Shown: one piece after another, positions 1 through 8,310 of the stretch
Layout of the letters: each line of letters begins with the position of its first letter
How positions within the stretch are numbered: the first letter of the stretch is position 1
DNA from: JBPBPI01 sp050954885
GTDB taxonomy: Bacteria > Pseudomonadota > Alphaproteobacteria > Caedimonadales > Caedimonadaceae
Assembly: GCA_050954885.1 (NCBI GenBank)
Contig: JBPBPI010000147.1
Span: forward strand, 1 to 27,284
Direction: 5' to 3'
Length of the DNA stretch: 27,284 nt
Made by a program: the position numbers and the translations under genes
Notes under the pieces: model-generated
Database searches by the model: none
Told to the model about the DNA's origin: nothing
What the model saw: only the letters and a program-made list of their open reading frames with translations

Positions 1-6
1 TATCCA

Positions 7-49
7 TTGAGGGAACTCCTGATGTTTAAGTCTCAAGAGTTTACCTCAA
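7..49. terminator. Imperfect stem-loop, possible terminator of an upstream gene
   Basis: Arms at 7-18 (TTGAGGGAACTC) and 37-49 (GAGTTTACCTCAA) pair with one bulge or mismatch. A run of six T lies at 61-66, about 11 nt past the stem, which is far for an intrinsic terminator. It could end transcription of a gene left of the window or be a structured leader of the LysR gene at 118. Confidence 0.25.
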
Positions 50-117
50 TACTAATGATCTTTTTTAATTATCCTTAAACGCAACTCGGGTTAATTAAGG
101 AATGAGCATCGAATATT

Positions 118-1029
118 ATGACAGATTCAAAGAAATCTATTTTACCAGATGACATTAACTGGGACCATTTAAAGCGATTTAAAATTTGCGCCGAAAGTAA
201 AAATTTCAAAGAGGCTGCCGCCAAAATTGGCACCAGCACCACCGCTCTGTCTCATCAAATCGACACCCTAGAGATTGAATTAAATTATAAACTTTTTGAA
301 TTGGTCAATCATAACCGTACCCTCAAACTGACTGATCAAGGTAATCATCTTTTCCAAATGGTCTCCATGGCGCATTTGTATTTAAATGGTTCACGTCCTA
401 CCGACAGCGATTATTTAAATCAACAAAAATTAAAAAGGAAGGTAAAAATCAAGACAACTCCTGGGTTAGCTGCAAATTTTTTACCCAATATCATTGATAA
501 GTTTCTGGTAGATCATAATGAATATCAATTTGAAATATTTGCTTCAGGTCCTGTTGGTGAAATTCAAAATGACGAAATTGTAATAAGATCAGATATCAAA
601 AATCAAAAAGATATTATTAAAGAATTAATTGGAAAAATATCTTTAAATCTTTATGCCAGCAAAGATTATATTGCCAAAATGGGCGAACCTTTAAAAATTG
701 AAGATTTACAAAATCATAAAGTACTTTCTTTTAGTGCTTCAACTTATGGAAATACCAATTGGGCATTATTACCAAATCAGGGCTTTCCTGTTTCAACTCA
801 AATATCATCTAACTCAGCTGATTTTCTTCACGGAATGTGTTGTCAAGGTTACGGAATTGTAGAGTTAGCAGAAATTTATCCTCGATCAAATCAACTTGTA
901 CATATTTTGAAAGATATTAAAAGTCCAAAACATCCTATTTACTTAGCTTTTCACAAATCAAATTTAGTTAAATCAGAAATCGTAGAATTTTTAAGATTTT
1001 CTTTACAATATTTTAAAAATAAACCTTAA
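118..1029 (+). CDS. LysR-family transcriptional regulator (LysR-1)
   Basis: A 303-aa protein of typical LysR length. The N-terminal winged HTH spans about residues 14-75, with the pattern FKEAAAKIGTSTTALSHQI followed by LTDQG. An effector-binding domain follows, including a 'LYASKDYIAKMGEP' stretch shared in form with the two other LysR proteins of this window. The HTH is less canonical than in those two (Thr-Thr-Ala-Leu-Ser-His instead of Ser-Ala-Leu-Ser-Arg). The ATG at 118 lies 16 nt after AAGGA (97-101), a long spacing. An out-of-frame ATG at 102 directly abuts that SD and is unlikely to be used. The gene lies just upstream of, and co-directional with, the micro-ORF/oxygenase/transporter set, so it may control that set. 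Family call is firm; ligand and targets are unknown. Confidence 0.9.
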   Translation: MTDSKKSILPDDINWDHLKRFKICAESKNFKEAAAKIGTSTTALSHQIDTLEIELNYKLFELVNHNRTLKLTDQGNHLFQMVSMAHLYLNGSRPTDSDYLNQQKLKRKVKIKTTPGLAANFLPNIIDKFLVDHNEYQFEIFASGPVGEIQNDEIVIRSDIKNQKDIIKELIGKISLNLYASKDYIAKMGEPLKIEDLQNHKVLSFSASTYGNTNWALLPNQGFPVSTQISSNSADFLHGMCCQGYGIVELAEIYPRSNQLVHILKDIKSPKHPIYLAFHKSNLVKSEIVEFLRFSLQYFKNKP

Positions 1030-1124
1030 ATTTTTGTTTTAAAAAATTAAAATTACCTATTGTTTTTTAAATGTATTTTTAGTACTTGTGATAAGTTGAC
1101 ATTATATAAATTTCGAGAATACAA

Positions 1125-1220
1125 ATGGATAGCTTAAACTTAGATAATTTTTTTGATTTAGAAGATAATACAAATTCTATTGCACTTGATCCCAGTGACG
1201 AATGGTATGCCCCATGGTAA
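1125..1220 (+). CDS. Putative 31-aa acidic peptide, start-stop overlapped with the oxygenase gene
   Basis: A 31-codon ORF too short for usual gene callers. It has eight Asp/Glu and no Lys, Arg, His or Cys, a leucine/phenylalanine-rich acidic front (residues 4-14) and an aromatic tail DEWYAPW. Its TAA (1218-1220) overlaps the ATG (1214) of the 2OG-Fe(II) oxygenase in the sequence ATGGTAA. The oxygenase has no Shine-Dalgarno of its own, so translation of this ORF could deliver ribosomes to it. A weak GAGAA lies upstream at about 1115-1119. It could be a leader ORF that only couples translation, or a peptide substrate of the oxygenase. No family is recognised and expression is unproven. Confidence 0.45.
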   Translation: MDSLNLDNFFDLEDNTNSIALDPSDEWYAPW

Positions 1221-1948
1221 AAATTCACTCTTCAACAGACCATTTTGTGGTAATTGATGACTTTTTGTCGGCACAAGATCATCAATTGGTTTGGCATTAT
1301 ATCCAAGGCGAAGAATTTCAGAAAATTCATCAAAAAAAATGGATCAAAGCTTTTCGCCTGAGTGATGGCGAAGGGCTTTGGGGACAACCTTATTTGTCGG
1401 ACAAATACGAACCGGATACTAAAAATCCGGTTTATCCGTCTGGTAAAGGAATCGATCTAGTTATTCAAAAATTGAAAGATATCATTCCACAATATGGTGA
1501 TCTGATTGGCCGCCAAGGCGAAGATTGGGCTTACTTTTTTGCCCGGGCTTATTTGTATCCCAAAGGTTCAGGACTATCTTGGCATCGCGACAATCAAAAC
1601 CATGTGCGTGCGGCCTTTGCCTATTATGCCCATCCCTTTTGGTCGGCCCAATGGGGCGGTGAATTGTTGGTGTCATCACCGGATACCGCAAAGCTCGAGT
1701 TTCCCAAGCAACCTTTATACGGGGCAGACAGCAAATATTTAGGGTCTCATTTGGACAACACCTTTGAATCTCAAGCTCTCATCGATGATGGCATCGGTCA
1801 TTACATTTTGCCCAAACCCAATCGGTTGGTACTCATGGGCAGCGGTGTCTTTCATGCTATTAAAAAGGTTGACGAAAATGCTGGTGATCAAGTACGGGCC
1901 ACCATCCAAGGCTTTTTCCAAGATCCTCTCAAACTAACTTCATCGTAA
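1214..1948 (+). CDS. 2-oxoglutarate/Fe(II)-dependent oxygenase (prolyl-4-hydroxylase-like fold)
   Basis: A 244-aa protein from the ATG at 1214; another in-frame ATG at 1202 would add four residues. The iron-binding facial triad is visible: His124-Arg-Asp126 in SWHRD, and distal His214 in SGVFHAI. Arg228 in VRATIQGFF is placed to bind 2-oxoglutarate. The order and spacing match the 2OG-FeII_Oxy families that hydroxylate protein or peptide side chains or small molecules. WGGELLV before the distal His is also typical (WxGGELxL). Neither start has a good SD, and the start overlaps the stop of the 31-aa ORF, which argues for coupled translation. A POT-like transporter follows 64 nt later. Fold and cofactors are well supported; the substrate is unknown. 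Confidence 0.85.
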   Translation: MVKIHSSTDHFVVIDDFLSAQDHQLVWHYIQGEEFQKIHQKKWIKAFRLSDGEGLWGQPYLSDKYEPDTKNPVYPSGKGIDLVIQKLKDIIPQYGDLIGRQGEDWAYFFARAYLYPKGSGLSWHRDNQNHVRAAFAYYAHPFWSAQWGGELLVSSPDTAKLEFPKQPLYGADSKYLGSHLDNTFESQALIDDGIGHYILPKPNRLVLMGSGVFHAIKKVDENAGDQVRATIQGFFQDPLKLTSS

Positions 1949-2012
1949 ATCATCACAGGCTCGAGTGAAAAATGTTATTGTCTTTTGATATTATTTAGAG
2001 AAGGACATAACA

Positions 2013-3368
2013 TTGAGCTTTGTGTCAAAAAAATTTGTTTCACTGGGCAGTGCAGAGTTTTCCTTTGCGTTGTTCAGCTATGGCATCGATGCCATTTTGG
2101 TGCTTTATCTAACCCAGGTTTTCCATTTAACGACCTTTGAAGCTTTCTCTTCTCTCAGTATTAAAGGCTGCTTGATTTATAGTTTGCCCATTTTGATTGC
2201 TTTCTTGTCTCAACGATTGATCTCACGCGAAATGATGATCAGTATGGGTCTTTTATGGATGGCCTTTGGTTTTTTGTTATTTAATTATTCTGATCAGAAA
2301 TTATTGGCGCCTGCCCTCAGCTTTATCATCGTGGGATACGTGTTAGGACGGCCTGCGTTACCCCTTTTATTGGGCAAAGTCATGGACCAGGATCAAAATA
2401 CCCGGGCCATGCGCCTTTTTTATGCCATCAGCAACCTGGCGTATATCTTGGCACCTTTCATTTTTTCTCTATCGCTCACTCAAGAAAAAAATAACTTTTT
2501 TTTAATATTAAGTTTTTTTATCTTTGTGATTTTCTTAATCTTTACCTATATTTTTTATTCAGAAACTTTGTTTGCGTCATGGACCAAGTATTACACAGGT
2601 ATCGGCGCTATCATCGTGCTCACAGCTTTAGTCTACGGACTCGTATGCTTTCCAGATAATCTTAAATATCTTTTTTTCATCGCCATCGGAACCGCAGGAT
2701 TTTATATTCATCGCCTTTATAAACATGCCACGCCCGCCTCTCGTCCCAAGGTAAATCAATTTTGTGCGACTTTGGGTGTGGCCTGTCTCTTTTTTATCGT
2801 ATTTTCTCAACAATACTTTTTCATGCCTTTGTATATTGAAAAATATGTCGATGCCTCAATTTTGGGATTTAAGATTTTAACGCCTTGGTTCAGTATGATA
2901 AATCCTATATTGTCGGTTATTTTGGCGTCCTTAATGTCACGTTTTATCGATCATCGCGAAAGCTTCAAAATCATTGGCCCTTTTGCCTTTTTGATGACAG
3001 GTATCGGATTCTTATGTCTGGCAGGCGGTGCTGCGTGGACCTCTATGCAAACAATGTCTATTTTGGCGGCTTATTTTTGTTTGGTGCTGGCCGAACTTGC
3101 CCTGGTTCCTTTTGTTCAATCTTTAATTTCAACCTGGCCCCACGAAAAAGATCGTTCAACACTCATTGGACTGCTTTACCTTTCCATGGCTTTTTCTAAA
3201 ATCATTGCCCCTTATTTGGCTGTACAAGTTGATTATAGGGGCGTTGGTACATTGGCCCATGCTTTGGAATTTTATACCACCTTATTTTGTTGGACAGGGG
3301 TGGGCATTGTTGTTATTTCTGGTATGTTAAAATATTTTATAAAATATCTATTCGTTTCAGACAATTAA
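2013..3368 (+). CDS. MFS transporter of the POT/PTR2 (proton-oligopeptide) type
   Basis: A 451-aa polytopic inner-membrane protein with about 12 hydrophobic segments. The N-terminal SYGIDAILVLYLT, the FYAISNLAYILAPFIFS stretch, and the second-half pattern ILTPWFSMINPILSVILASLM resemble POT-family transporters (compare 'YGMxAILVLYLT' and 'WFQSLNPLFIIILAP' in Dtp proteins). The proton-coupling ExxER motif of helix 1 is degenerate here, with Ala-Leu where Glu-Arg is expected, so transport mode or substrate may differ. Start: TTG at 2013, chosen because GAGAAGGA lies 8 nt upstream. It follows the oxygenase on the same strand and may be co-transcribed. Likely substrate is a peptide or peptide-like compound (inference); the alternative is a general MFS exporter. 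Confidence 0.75.
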   Translation: MSFVSKKFVSLGSAEFSFALFSYGIDAILVLYLTQVFHLTTFEAFSSLSIKGCLIYSLPILIAFLSQRLISREMMISMGLLWMAFGFLLFNYSDQKLLAPALSFIIVGYVLGRPALPLLLGKVMDQDQNTRAMRLFYAISNLAYILAPFIFSLSLTQEKNNFFLILSFFIFVIFLIFTYIFYSETLFASWTKYYTGIGAIIVLTALVYGLVCFPDNLKYLFFIAIGTAGFYIHRLYKHATPASRPKVNQFCATLGVACLFFIVFSQQYFFMPLYIEKYVDASILGFKILTPWFSMINPILSVILASLMSRFIDHRESFKIIGPFAFLMTGIGFLCLAGGAAWTSMQTMSILAAYFCLVLAELALVPFVQSLISTWPHEKDRSTLIGLLYLSMAFSKIIAPYLAVQVDYRGVGTLAHALEFYTTLFCWTGVGIVVISGMLKYFIKYLFVSDN

Positions 3369-3775
3369 TTCTATATTGTGTCCTGATTTCTAAAAAAACC
3401 ATCTTTTTTGTCTTTTTTTATAAAAAAAACTTGAAAGATTCAACCTAATACGTTTATGCTAACAAATATAAGTTATGGCAAAAAGCTATGACCTTGAAAT
3501 AGCATCAATTTATTGAATTTGGATAGTAAAGAAGAGCGCCTGTAAAAAATTCAGACCCTTTTACAGACGCTTGCACCAGGATTGTTCAGGTCTTATGCAA
3601 AAATGACTGTATCGCATTGGACTTTTTTTGAAAACTTATTTTTTGTTATAGACCCTATGAGATTTTGACAAAAAGGCGTTATTCATAAATGACTCAGGCT
3701 AAAAAGTTTGACTCATTATTTTCCGGCTTCTTTGACTTCCCTAATGAATTATGCCTCAGCATAAAAAGGAGTCCC
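3369..3775. other. Intergenic region with one hairpin
   Basis: An AT-rich gap between the transporter and the LuxI-like gene (shorter if that gene starts at 3689). It holds A/T homopolymers at about 3391-3429 that might act as a weak terminator. A hairpin at about 3537-3570 has arms ending TGTAAAA and TTTTACAG, closed by GC-rich bases (one bulge), with no T-run after it. No tRNA or convincing ORF is seen. Promoter or operator sites for the LuxI-like/LysR pair are likely here but none is clear. Confidence 0.4.
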
Positions 3776-4381
3776 ATGTTTTATATTATCAAACCTGCGC
3801 AGCATAAAAAGTATTTTGCCCTTGTAGATGCCTATCGGACTCAATTGGCAAACACGCATAATGAAATTATTTCGGACGAAGATCATCTTAAAACAACCTA
3901 TATTTTGGATTATTATCCCAATCGCGGTGTGGTTGGTGGCGTCTATTTAACACGTAAACTTACACGTAATTACAATGCGCATCAAAGGCATATATTAAAG
4001 CCTTATGTTAAAGGTGGTCAGCTTTGGCAAGTCTCCGGTTTATTCTTTAATCTACCTTCTCCTGACTCTTCTTTATCGTCACCTGACGTCAACACAATGT
4101 GTCGCAGTTTTTACCGCAATATTTATGAGACCTTTGTTAATTTTGCGGTCATCGAAGATATTGATTTTTTACTGGCGAAATTAAGTCCTGAAGACATTGA
4201 CGATTCCTTGTATTTTGGATTCTGGCCTTACCTTAGCAGCTACATTCCTTATGATGATGACAGTGACATTTATTATAATGTCTTATCTTTACATTCTTTA
4301 GACTATCAAACTTTTCAACTACAGTGGGGACGATATGATCGTCATGAGATTGCCGTTCCACATCAAGGAGCAAATCGATGA
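3776..4381 (+). CDS. LuxI-like / autoinducer-synthase-fold (GNAT superfamily) protein
   Basis: A 201-aa protein from the ATG at 3776, preferred over 3689 because AAAAGGAG ends 4 nt before it and LuxI proteins begin near this point and are about 200 aa long. Features echoing LuxI: Arg21 in AYRTQL, a D-rich stretch then TTYIL (34-44), RGVVGGVYLTRKL (50-62) like the 'G..GS.RLtP' strand, and LWQVSGLFFNL (83-93) at the place of 'vWElSRf'. In the last motif the conserved Glu and Arg are Gln85 and Gly88, and the usual Trp near residue 34 is absent. It may therefore not make acyl-homoserine lactone. Its stop overlaps the next LysR gene by 4 nt (ATGA), so the two are coupled. The LuxI-like call rests on motif reading only; a generic GNAT is the alternative. 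Confidence 0.5.
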   Translation: MFYIIKPAQHKKYFALVDAYRTQLANTHNEIISDEDHLKTTYILDYYPNRGVVGGVYLTRKLTRNYNAHQRHILKPYVKGGQLWQVSGLFFNLPSPDSSLSSPDVNTMCRSFYRNIYETFVNFAVIEDIDFLLAKLSPEDIDDSLYFGFWPYLSSYIPYDDDSDIYYNVLSLHSLDYQTFQLQWGRYDRHEIAVPHQGANR

Positions 4382-5346
4382 AATTCAATACATCTTGGGA
4401 TAAATTTAAATTCTTTTATCATGTGGCACAAGCCGGCAGTTTTTCAGAAGCAGCAAATTTGTTGCATGTTACTCAATCTGCGCTCAGTCGCAGTATAAAA
4501 TCTTTGGAAGATCAATTAAATGTTCGCTTGTTTGACCGCTTGCCTCGCGGCGTTGCCTTAACACCTAAAGGAAACTTTTTGTATGAATCAGTGTGTAAGA
4601 TTCATGACGAATTTCTAAAGGCATCACGCACGTTGCAATCTCATGAAACAGAACCTAAAGGTTTGCTGCGTATTGCCCTCATTCGTCGCTTGGTCTCACC
4701 CCAATTGATGCAACAAATTACAGATTTTATGAAGCATTATGACGAAATTAAATTAAAGATTGTTCAATACGATCAAGTGGATGATTTCAAAAGCTTGAAA
4801 GCAGATGTGGCGATCATGCCGGCTTTGGAAAAATCGCCTCATATTATTCAAGAATGTTTGGGATCTGTGTCACAAAAGTTCTATGCTAGTCCGCATTACA
4901 TCAGTAAACATGGTATGCCTTCGACTGTTGATAGCCTTAAAGAACATCAATTAATTTTGTTCAATGCTGAAATTGAAAGATCATTAGGCACATTATCTTG
5001 GGATAAGACAAAATTAAGTGTTGATTCAGAAGAATTAATTTCCCATACCTATATTGATTCTATCGAGGGCATGCGTCATGCAGCAGAAGCAGGTTTTGGC
5101 ATTGTGCCACTTATTGATCAATCCACTAAGGCTTTAGATGGTTTGATTGATGTTTTGCCACAATTTGCCAGCCAAATACCTTTGTACTTCATCACGGCCC
5201 CTCACTTAAGTACCTGCAAGCGTATTCAACTGTTTAAAACCCATATGCAATCTGCGTTTCAACAAAAAGCGGATTCAAATGACAACACGTCCTATAGGCC
5301 TATTCTGGAGTCATCTAACAGAATATCTGCCTCACACATGTACTAA
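4378..5346 (+). CDS. LysR-family transcriptional regulator (LysR-2)
   Basis: A 322-aa protein with a canonical LysR HTH at residues 8-67: FSEAANLLHVTQSALSRSI, then LFDRLPRGVALTPKG. The effector domain contains KFYASPHYISKHGMP and DSIEGMRHAAEAGFGIVPL, both standard LysR C-domain patterns. It overlaps the LuxI-like gene by 4 nt and probably regulates that gene or senses its product (inference). A strong terminator follows at 5381. A coupled LysR, rather than a LuxR, is an unusual partner for a LuxI-type protein. Confidence 0.93.
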   Translation: MKFNTSWDKFKFFYHVAQAGSFSEAANLLHVTQSALSRSIKSLEDQLNVRLFDRLPRGVALTPKGNFLYESVCKIHDEFLKASRTLQSHETEPKGLLRIALIRRLVSPQLMQQITDFMKHYDEIKLKIVQYDQVDDFKSLKADVAIMPALEKSPHIIQECLGSVSQKFYASPHYISKHGMPSTVDSLKEHQLILFNAEIERSLGTLSWDKTKLSVDSEELISHTYIDSIEGMRHAAEAGFGIVPLIDQSTKALDGLIDVLPQFASQIPLYFITAPHLSTCKRIQLFKTHMQSAFQQKADSNDNTSYRPILESSNRISASHMY

Positions 5347-5380
5347 GTCTTTAAATTAAAAATTTTTAATGTATTTTTAT

Positions 5381-5415
5381 GGGATCTAAAAATTTTTAGA
5401 TCTCATTTTTTTTTG
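5381..5415 (+). terminator. Intrinsic terminator after LysR-2
   Basis: A 12-bp stem (GGGATCTAAAAA with TTTTTAGATCTC, one G-T pair) is followed by A and about nine T residues. It ends the LuxI-like/LysR transcript. Confidence 0.85.
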
Positions 5416-5493
5416 AAAATTACTCAATTGAATGATTATTAAAAATTTATACAAGGTTACAACTTAGATATCAGTAAAGGTTTTTAATAAACA

Positions 5494-6396
5494 ATGCCCC
5501 TAACATTTTTATGTTCATATCAACCACCCTATGATTGGGAAAGTTTTTTAAAATTTTTAATTTTGCATTTGACCAAAGGTGTTGAGGCAATTCATGAAAA
5601 TTGTTACGTCCGAACTGTACATTATGGCCATTATAAAGGTTGGCTTAAAGTTAAGCATTGCCCTGAACAGCAAGCCTTGGAAATCACCTTATCTTGTGAT
5701 CTTAAGGTTGTTCAAAAAGAAATTTTGCAACAGATAAATTTTATGTTCGATCTTGATCATAACCCAAATGTCACGATCGCATTTTTTCAAAATCATAAAC
5801 TATTATCAAACATTATTAAAAACTATCCAGGACTTAGGGTTCCTGGTTCTTTTAATGGCTTTGAACTGGCTATGCGTGCCATCCTTGGGCAGCAAATCAG
5901 TGTTAAAGCGGCGACCACATTGGCAGGACGCATCACGTCAGCCTTTGGCGATGAAATTAAGACACCTTGGACAGGACTTACGCATTTACATCCAACCGCT
6001 GGCACCATTGCACAACTCAGTATCAATGATTTAACCAATTTGGGGGTTATTCAAAAACGCGCCCATTGTATTATCCGATTGGCCCAAGAAATAATTAATG
6101 CAGATTTAAAATTAAAAAGTGGCGCAGATCCTGAGACAACACTTAAAAAATTAATGACTTTACCTGGTATTGGCGATTGGACAGCTCATTATATCGCCTT
6201 ACGTGCTTTGAAATGGAATGATGCCTTTTTAAAAAGTGATCTGGCCATCAAACAAATTTTGGGTGGTATATCGGCATCACAGGCAGAAAAAATATCTCAA
6301 GAATGGCGACCTTGGCGCAGTTACGCCACATTATATCTGTGGCAAAACGCAATTTGTACAGCGGCTGATAAAATAGCTTCTGTTAAAATTTCTTAA
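5494..6396 (+). CDS. alkA: DNA-3-methyladenine glycosylase II, AlkA-type
   Basis: A 300-aa base-excision repair glycosylase that removes alkylated purines. An AlkA N-terminal-like domain fills about residues 1-115. The HhH-GPD domain follows: AMRAILGQQISVKAA (126-140) is the usual helix, LPGIGDWTA (223-231) is the hairpin, and Asp249 in FLKSDLAIKQ aligns with the catalytic Asp of E. coli AlkA (FLPDDYLIKQ). No Ada domain is attached. It has its own start after the 5381 terminator. Its stop overlaps the convergent GNAT gene by 4 nt. The start at 5494 has only a weak AAAGG about 16 nt upstream. Family call is secure. Confidence 0.93.
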   Translation: MPLTFLCSYQPPYDWESFLKFLILHLTKGVEAIHENCYVRTVHYGHYKGWLKVKHCPEQQALEITLSCDLKVVQKEILQQINFMFDLDHNPNVTIAFFQNHKLLSNIIKNYPGLRVPGSFNGFELAMRAILGQQISVKAATTLAGRITSAFGDEIKTPWTGLTHLHPTAGTIAQLSINDLTNLGVIQKRAHCIIRLAQEIINADLKLKSGADPETTLKKLMTLPGIGDWTAHYIALRALKWNDAFLKSDLAIKQILGGISASQAEKISQEWRPWRSYATLYLWQNAICTAADKIASVKIS

Positions 6397-7358
6397 ATTT
6401 CATCTGTATTGAGATGAAGAATGTGTTGACGTAAACCCGAAATTAATGAAAATCCACCAATCACTGCCCGCGTATTAGTGACAATACCCTTCTCTGCAAA
6501 AGCACTAATCATTGAACTACGGCGCTCGTCCAAAGCAAACGCAACATAATCATAAGTATCTTTAGTAGACTCAGCCACGTGATGTAACTTATCTAAGAAA
6601 ATTTGACCTTGATCCGAGCCAATATTGAGATGGGCAATACTTGAGGCTTCCTGTGCCTGAGGATCAAAGAAAAAGTTCAAAACACCTTTACAATCAAAAT
6701 ATTGTTGAGCCAAGTGACGATTTTGAGCCGCCGATAAATTATAAATTGGAGCTTTATTTTCTGTGACACGCGCTGGTAACTTTTGTAATAATTCTTGAGG
6801 AGAGATTAAATAGGATTTTAAATACCCCAAAGGCTTGATAAATCGACGCGACCAAAATCCATTGAAAGTGCGCATGATTGTGCCTCGGGCACCTTCCATT
6901 CCCACAAAATATAATAAAGGACAACCGGCATAAAACCACAGGCTTTGAGGGCTGGTCAAAAGATAATGATAAAATTTTTGCATCAGTCCCCTGCCACGAT
7001 AAGCCTCATCAATTTTAAGATCTGAGACATATATGGCATAATATTGCCTGCCTTCAAGATCAATCAATTTTTTAACAAAAGACATAATAGCAATCACGCT
7101 GCCTTCCGACGTATGCATCAAAGCATGACGTGATTCACCCATACGATCAAAATAGGCATTATAATTACTGCCGTGAGAGACACGAAACTTATTTTCAGCA
7201 TCCAGTGGATAGCTAAATTGTTGATCAAATTTATCAAGAGCACCTTGCCACTGTGTCATTTGATGGGTGTTTAAGAAAGAGAGTATCGGTTTCTCTCTTT
7301 TTGATAATTTTGTTGTTGCTTCAAATGACAACGAATCATTTAACATAAGATTTGACAT
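6393..7358 (-). CDS. GNAT-family N-acetyltransferase (321 aa)
   Basis: A cytosolic 321-aa protein with no signal peptide. The GNAT core spans about residues 65-180: RHALMHTSEGSVIAIMSFVKK, then YAIYVSDLKIDEAYRGRGLMQKFYHYL, where RGRGLM is the acetyl-CoA pyrophosphate loop (Q/RxxGxG/A). The C-terminal 130 residues are not recognised. AAGGG lies 6 nt before the ATG. It follows LysR-3 on the same strand with a 39-nt gap, so it is probably in one operon with it. Substrate unknown. It is the third enzyme in this window paired with a LysR regulator. Confidence 0.8.
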   Translation of the reverse strand: MSNLMLNDSLSFEATTKLSKREKPILSFLNTHQMTQWQGALDKFDQQFSYPLDAENKFRVSHGSNYNAYFDRMGESRHALMHTSEGSVIAIMSFVKKLIDLEGRQYYAIYVSDLKIDEAYRGRGLMQKFYHYLLTSPQSLWFYAGCPLLYFVGMEGARGTIMRTFNGFWSRRFIKPLGYLKSYLISPQELLQKLPARVTENKAPIYNLSAAQNRHLAQQYFDCKGVLNFFFDPQAQEASSIAHLNIGSDQGQIFLDKLHHVAESTKDTYDYVAFALDERRSSMISAFAEKGIVTNTRAVIGGFSLISGLRQHILHLNTDEI

Positions 7359-7397
7359 GTCAGACCCTTAATATAACCAGCCAATTTTATCGATAAG

Positions 7398-8303
7398 TTA
7401 GGCAACTTGCGTTTGTTCATTAAGTTGAAAAACTTTGTCGTTTTGAATACATTCTTCTAAAAAATCACCAAAAAGCTTAATACGTTTGGAATTTTTTAAA
7501 TGTTCTGGAACGACATAATATCCTTTTATTTCAGGACCTTCAAGATTTGGCAAGACTTCAACCAATTTACTATTCAATAAAAGAGGATTTTCTTGGGCCA
7601 GTGTTGCAATTCCAAGGCTTTCTTCTGCGGCGTGAAATGTGGTTGACACACTTAAAAAGGGTTCACGATAATCACCCACTTCTTTACCTTCTTTAAGATG
7701 CCAATTAATATCACTTAAATAGTGATTATGATCCCCAAATGAAATTAAACGATGATGATCTAAATCTTGAACATGTTGAGGCACACCGTGTTCAGCCAAA
7801 TAATCTGGACTGGCATAAAGTTTAAGTTTAATGCTGGTTAAGTAACGTTGAATAAGATTGGGGCGATCAGGCTGACGTGGCAAAATAGCTGCATCAATTG
7901 TGTTCATACTAAAATCAGGTAGATGATCACAACTTATCAATTTTAATTGCATTTTTTTATAACGTTTGGTAAAAAGTGAGACATATTTGACCAAAACAAC
8001 ACTGGACCATCCTGAAGGGACTGCAAGCCTTAACACACCTTGGGGCTCTTCGGAGAGTTCATTAATTAACGTACGTGCGGTTTCAATTTCTGTAAAAATT
8101 TTTTGTACAGACGTTAAAAGGATTTCTCCTTGTTCTGTCAACACTAAACCACGTGCTTGGCGATGAAATAAGGAAACCTTGAGACGATATTCTAAATCGC
8201 TGATGTGACGACTTATGGCAGACGGACTCAAATTTAAAGCTGAATTTGTGAAACTTTTTGCTTGAGCTGCATAATAAAATATTCTTAGTTTATCTAGATC
8301 CAT
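7398..8303 (-). CDS. LysR-family transcriptional regulator (LysR-3)
   Basis: A 301-aa protein with LysR HTH at residues 2-65 (FTNSALNLSPSAISRHI, LTEQG) and an effector domain containing KLYASPDYLAEHGVP and FHAAEESLGIATL. It is first in the operon with the downstream GNAT. The SD (AGGAA, 7 nt before the ATG) lies in one arm of an inverted repeat at 8311-8345, which could control its translation or bind a regulator. Confidence 0.93.
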   Translation of the reverse strand: MDLDKLRIFYYAAQAKSFTNSALNLSPSAISRHISDLEYRLKVSLFHRQARGLVLTEQGEILLTSVQKIFTEIETARTLINELSEEPQGVLRLAVPSGWSSVVLVKYVSLFTKRYKKMQLKLISCDHLPDFSMNTIDAAILPRQPDRPNLIQRYLTSIKLKLYASPDYLAEHGVPQHVQDLDHHRLISFGDHNHYLSDINWHLKEGKEVGDYREPFLSVSTTFHAAEESLGIATLAQENPLLLNSKLVEVLPNLEGPEIKGYYVVPEHLKNSKRIKLFGDFLEECIQNDKVFQLNEQTQVA

Positions 8304-8310
8304 ATGAAAA

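Noticed and set aside
102..152. Short ORF starting at ATG 102 upstream of LysR-1
   Set aside because: Its start touches the AAGGA with no spacing, it overlaps LysR-1 out of frame and shows no protein-like character.
3537..3570. Hairpin in the gap after the POT-like gene as an intrinsic terminator
   Set aside because: No T-run follows it on either strand; its role is unclear.
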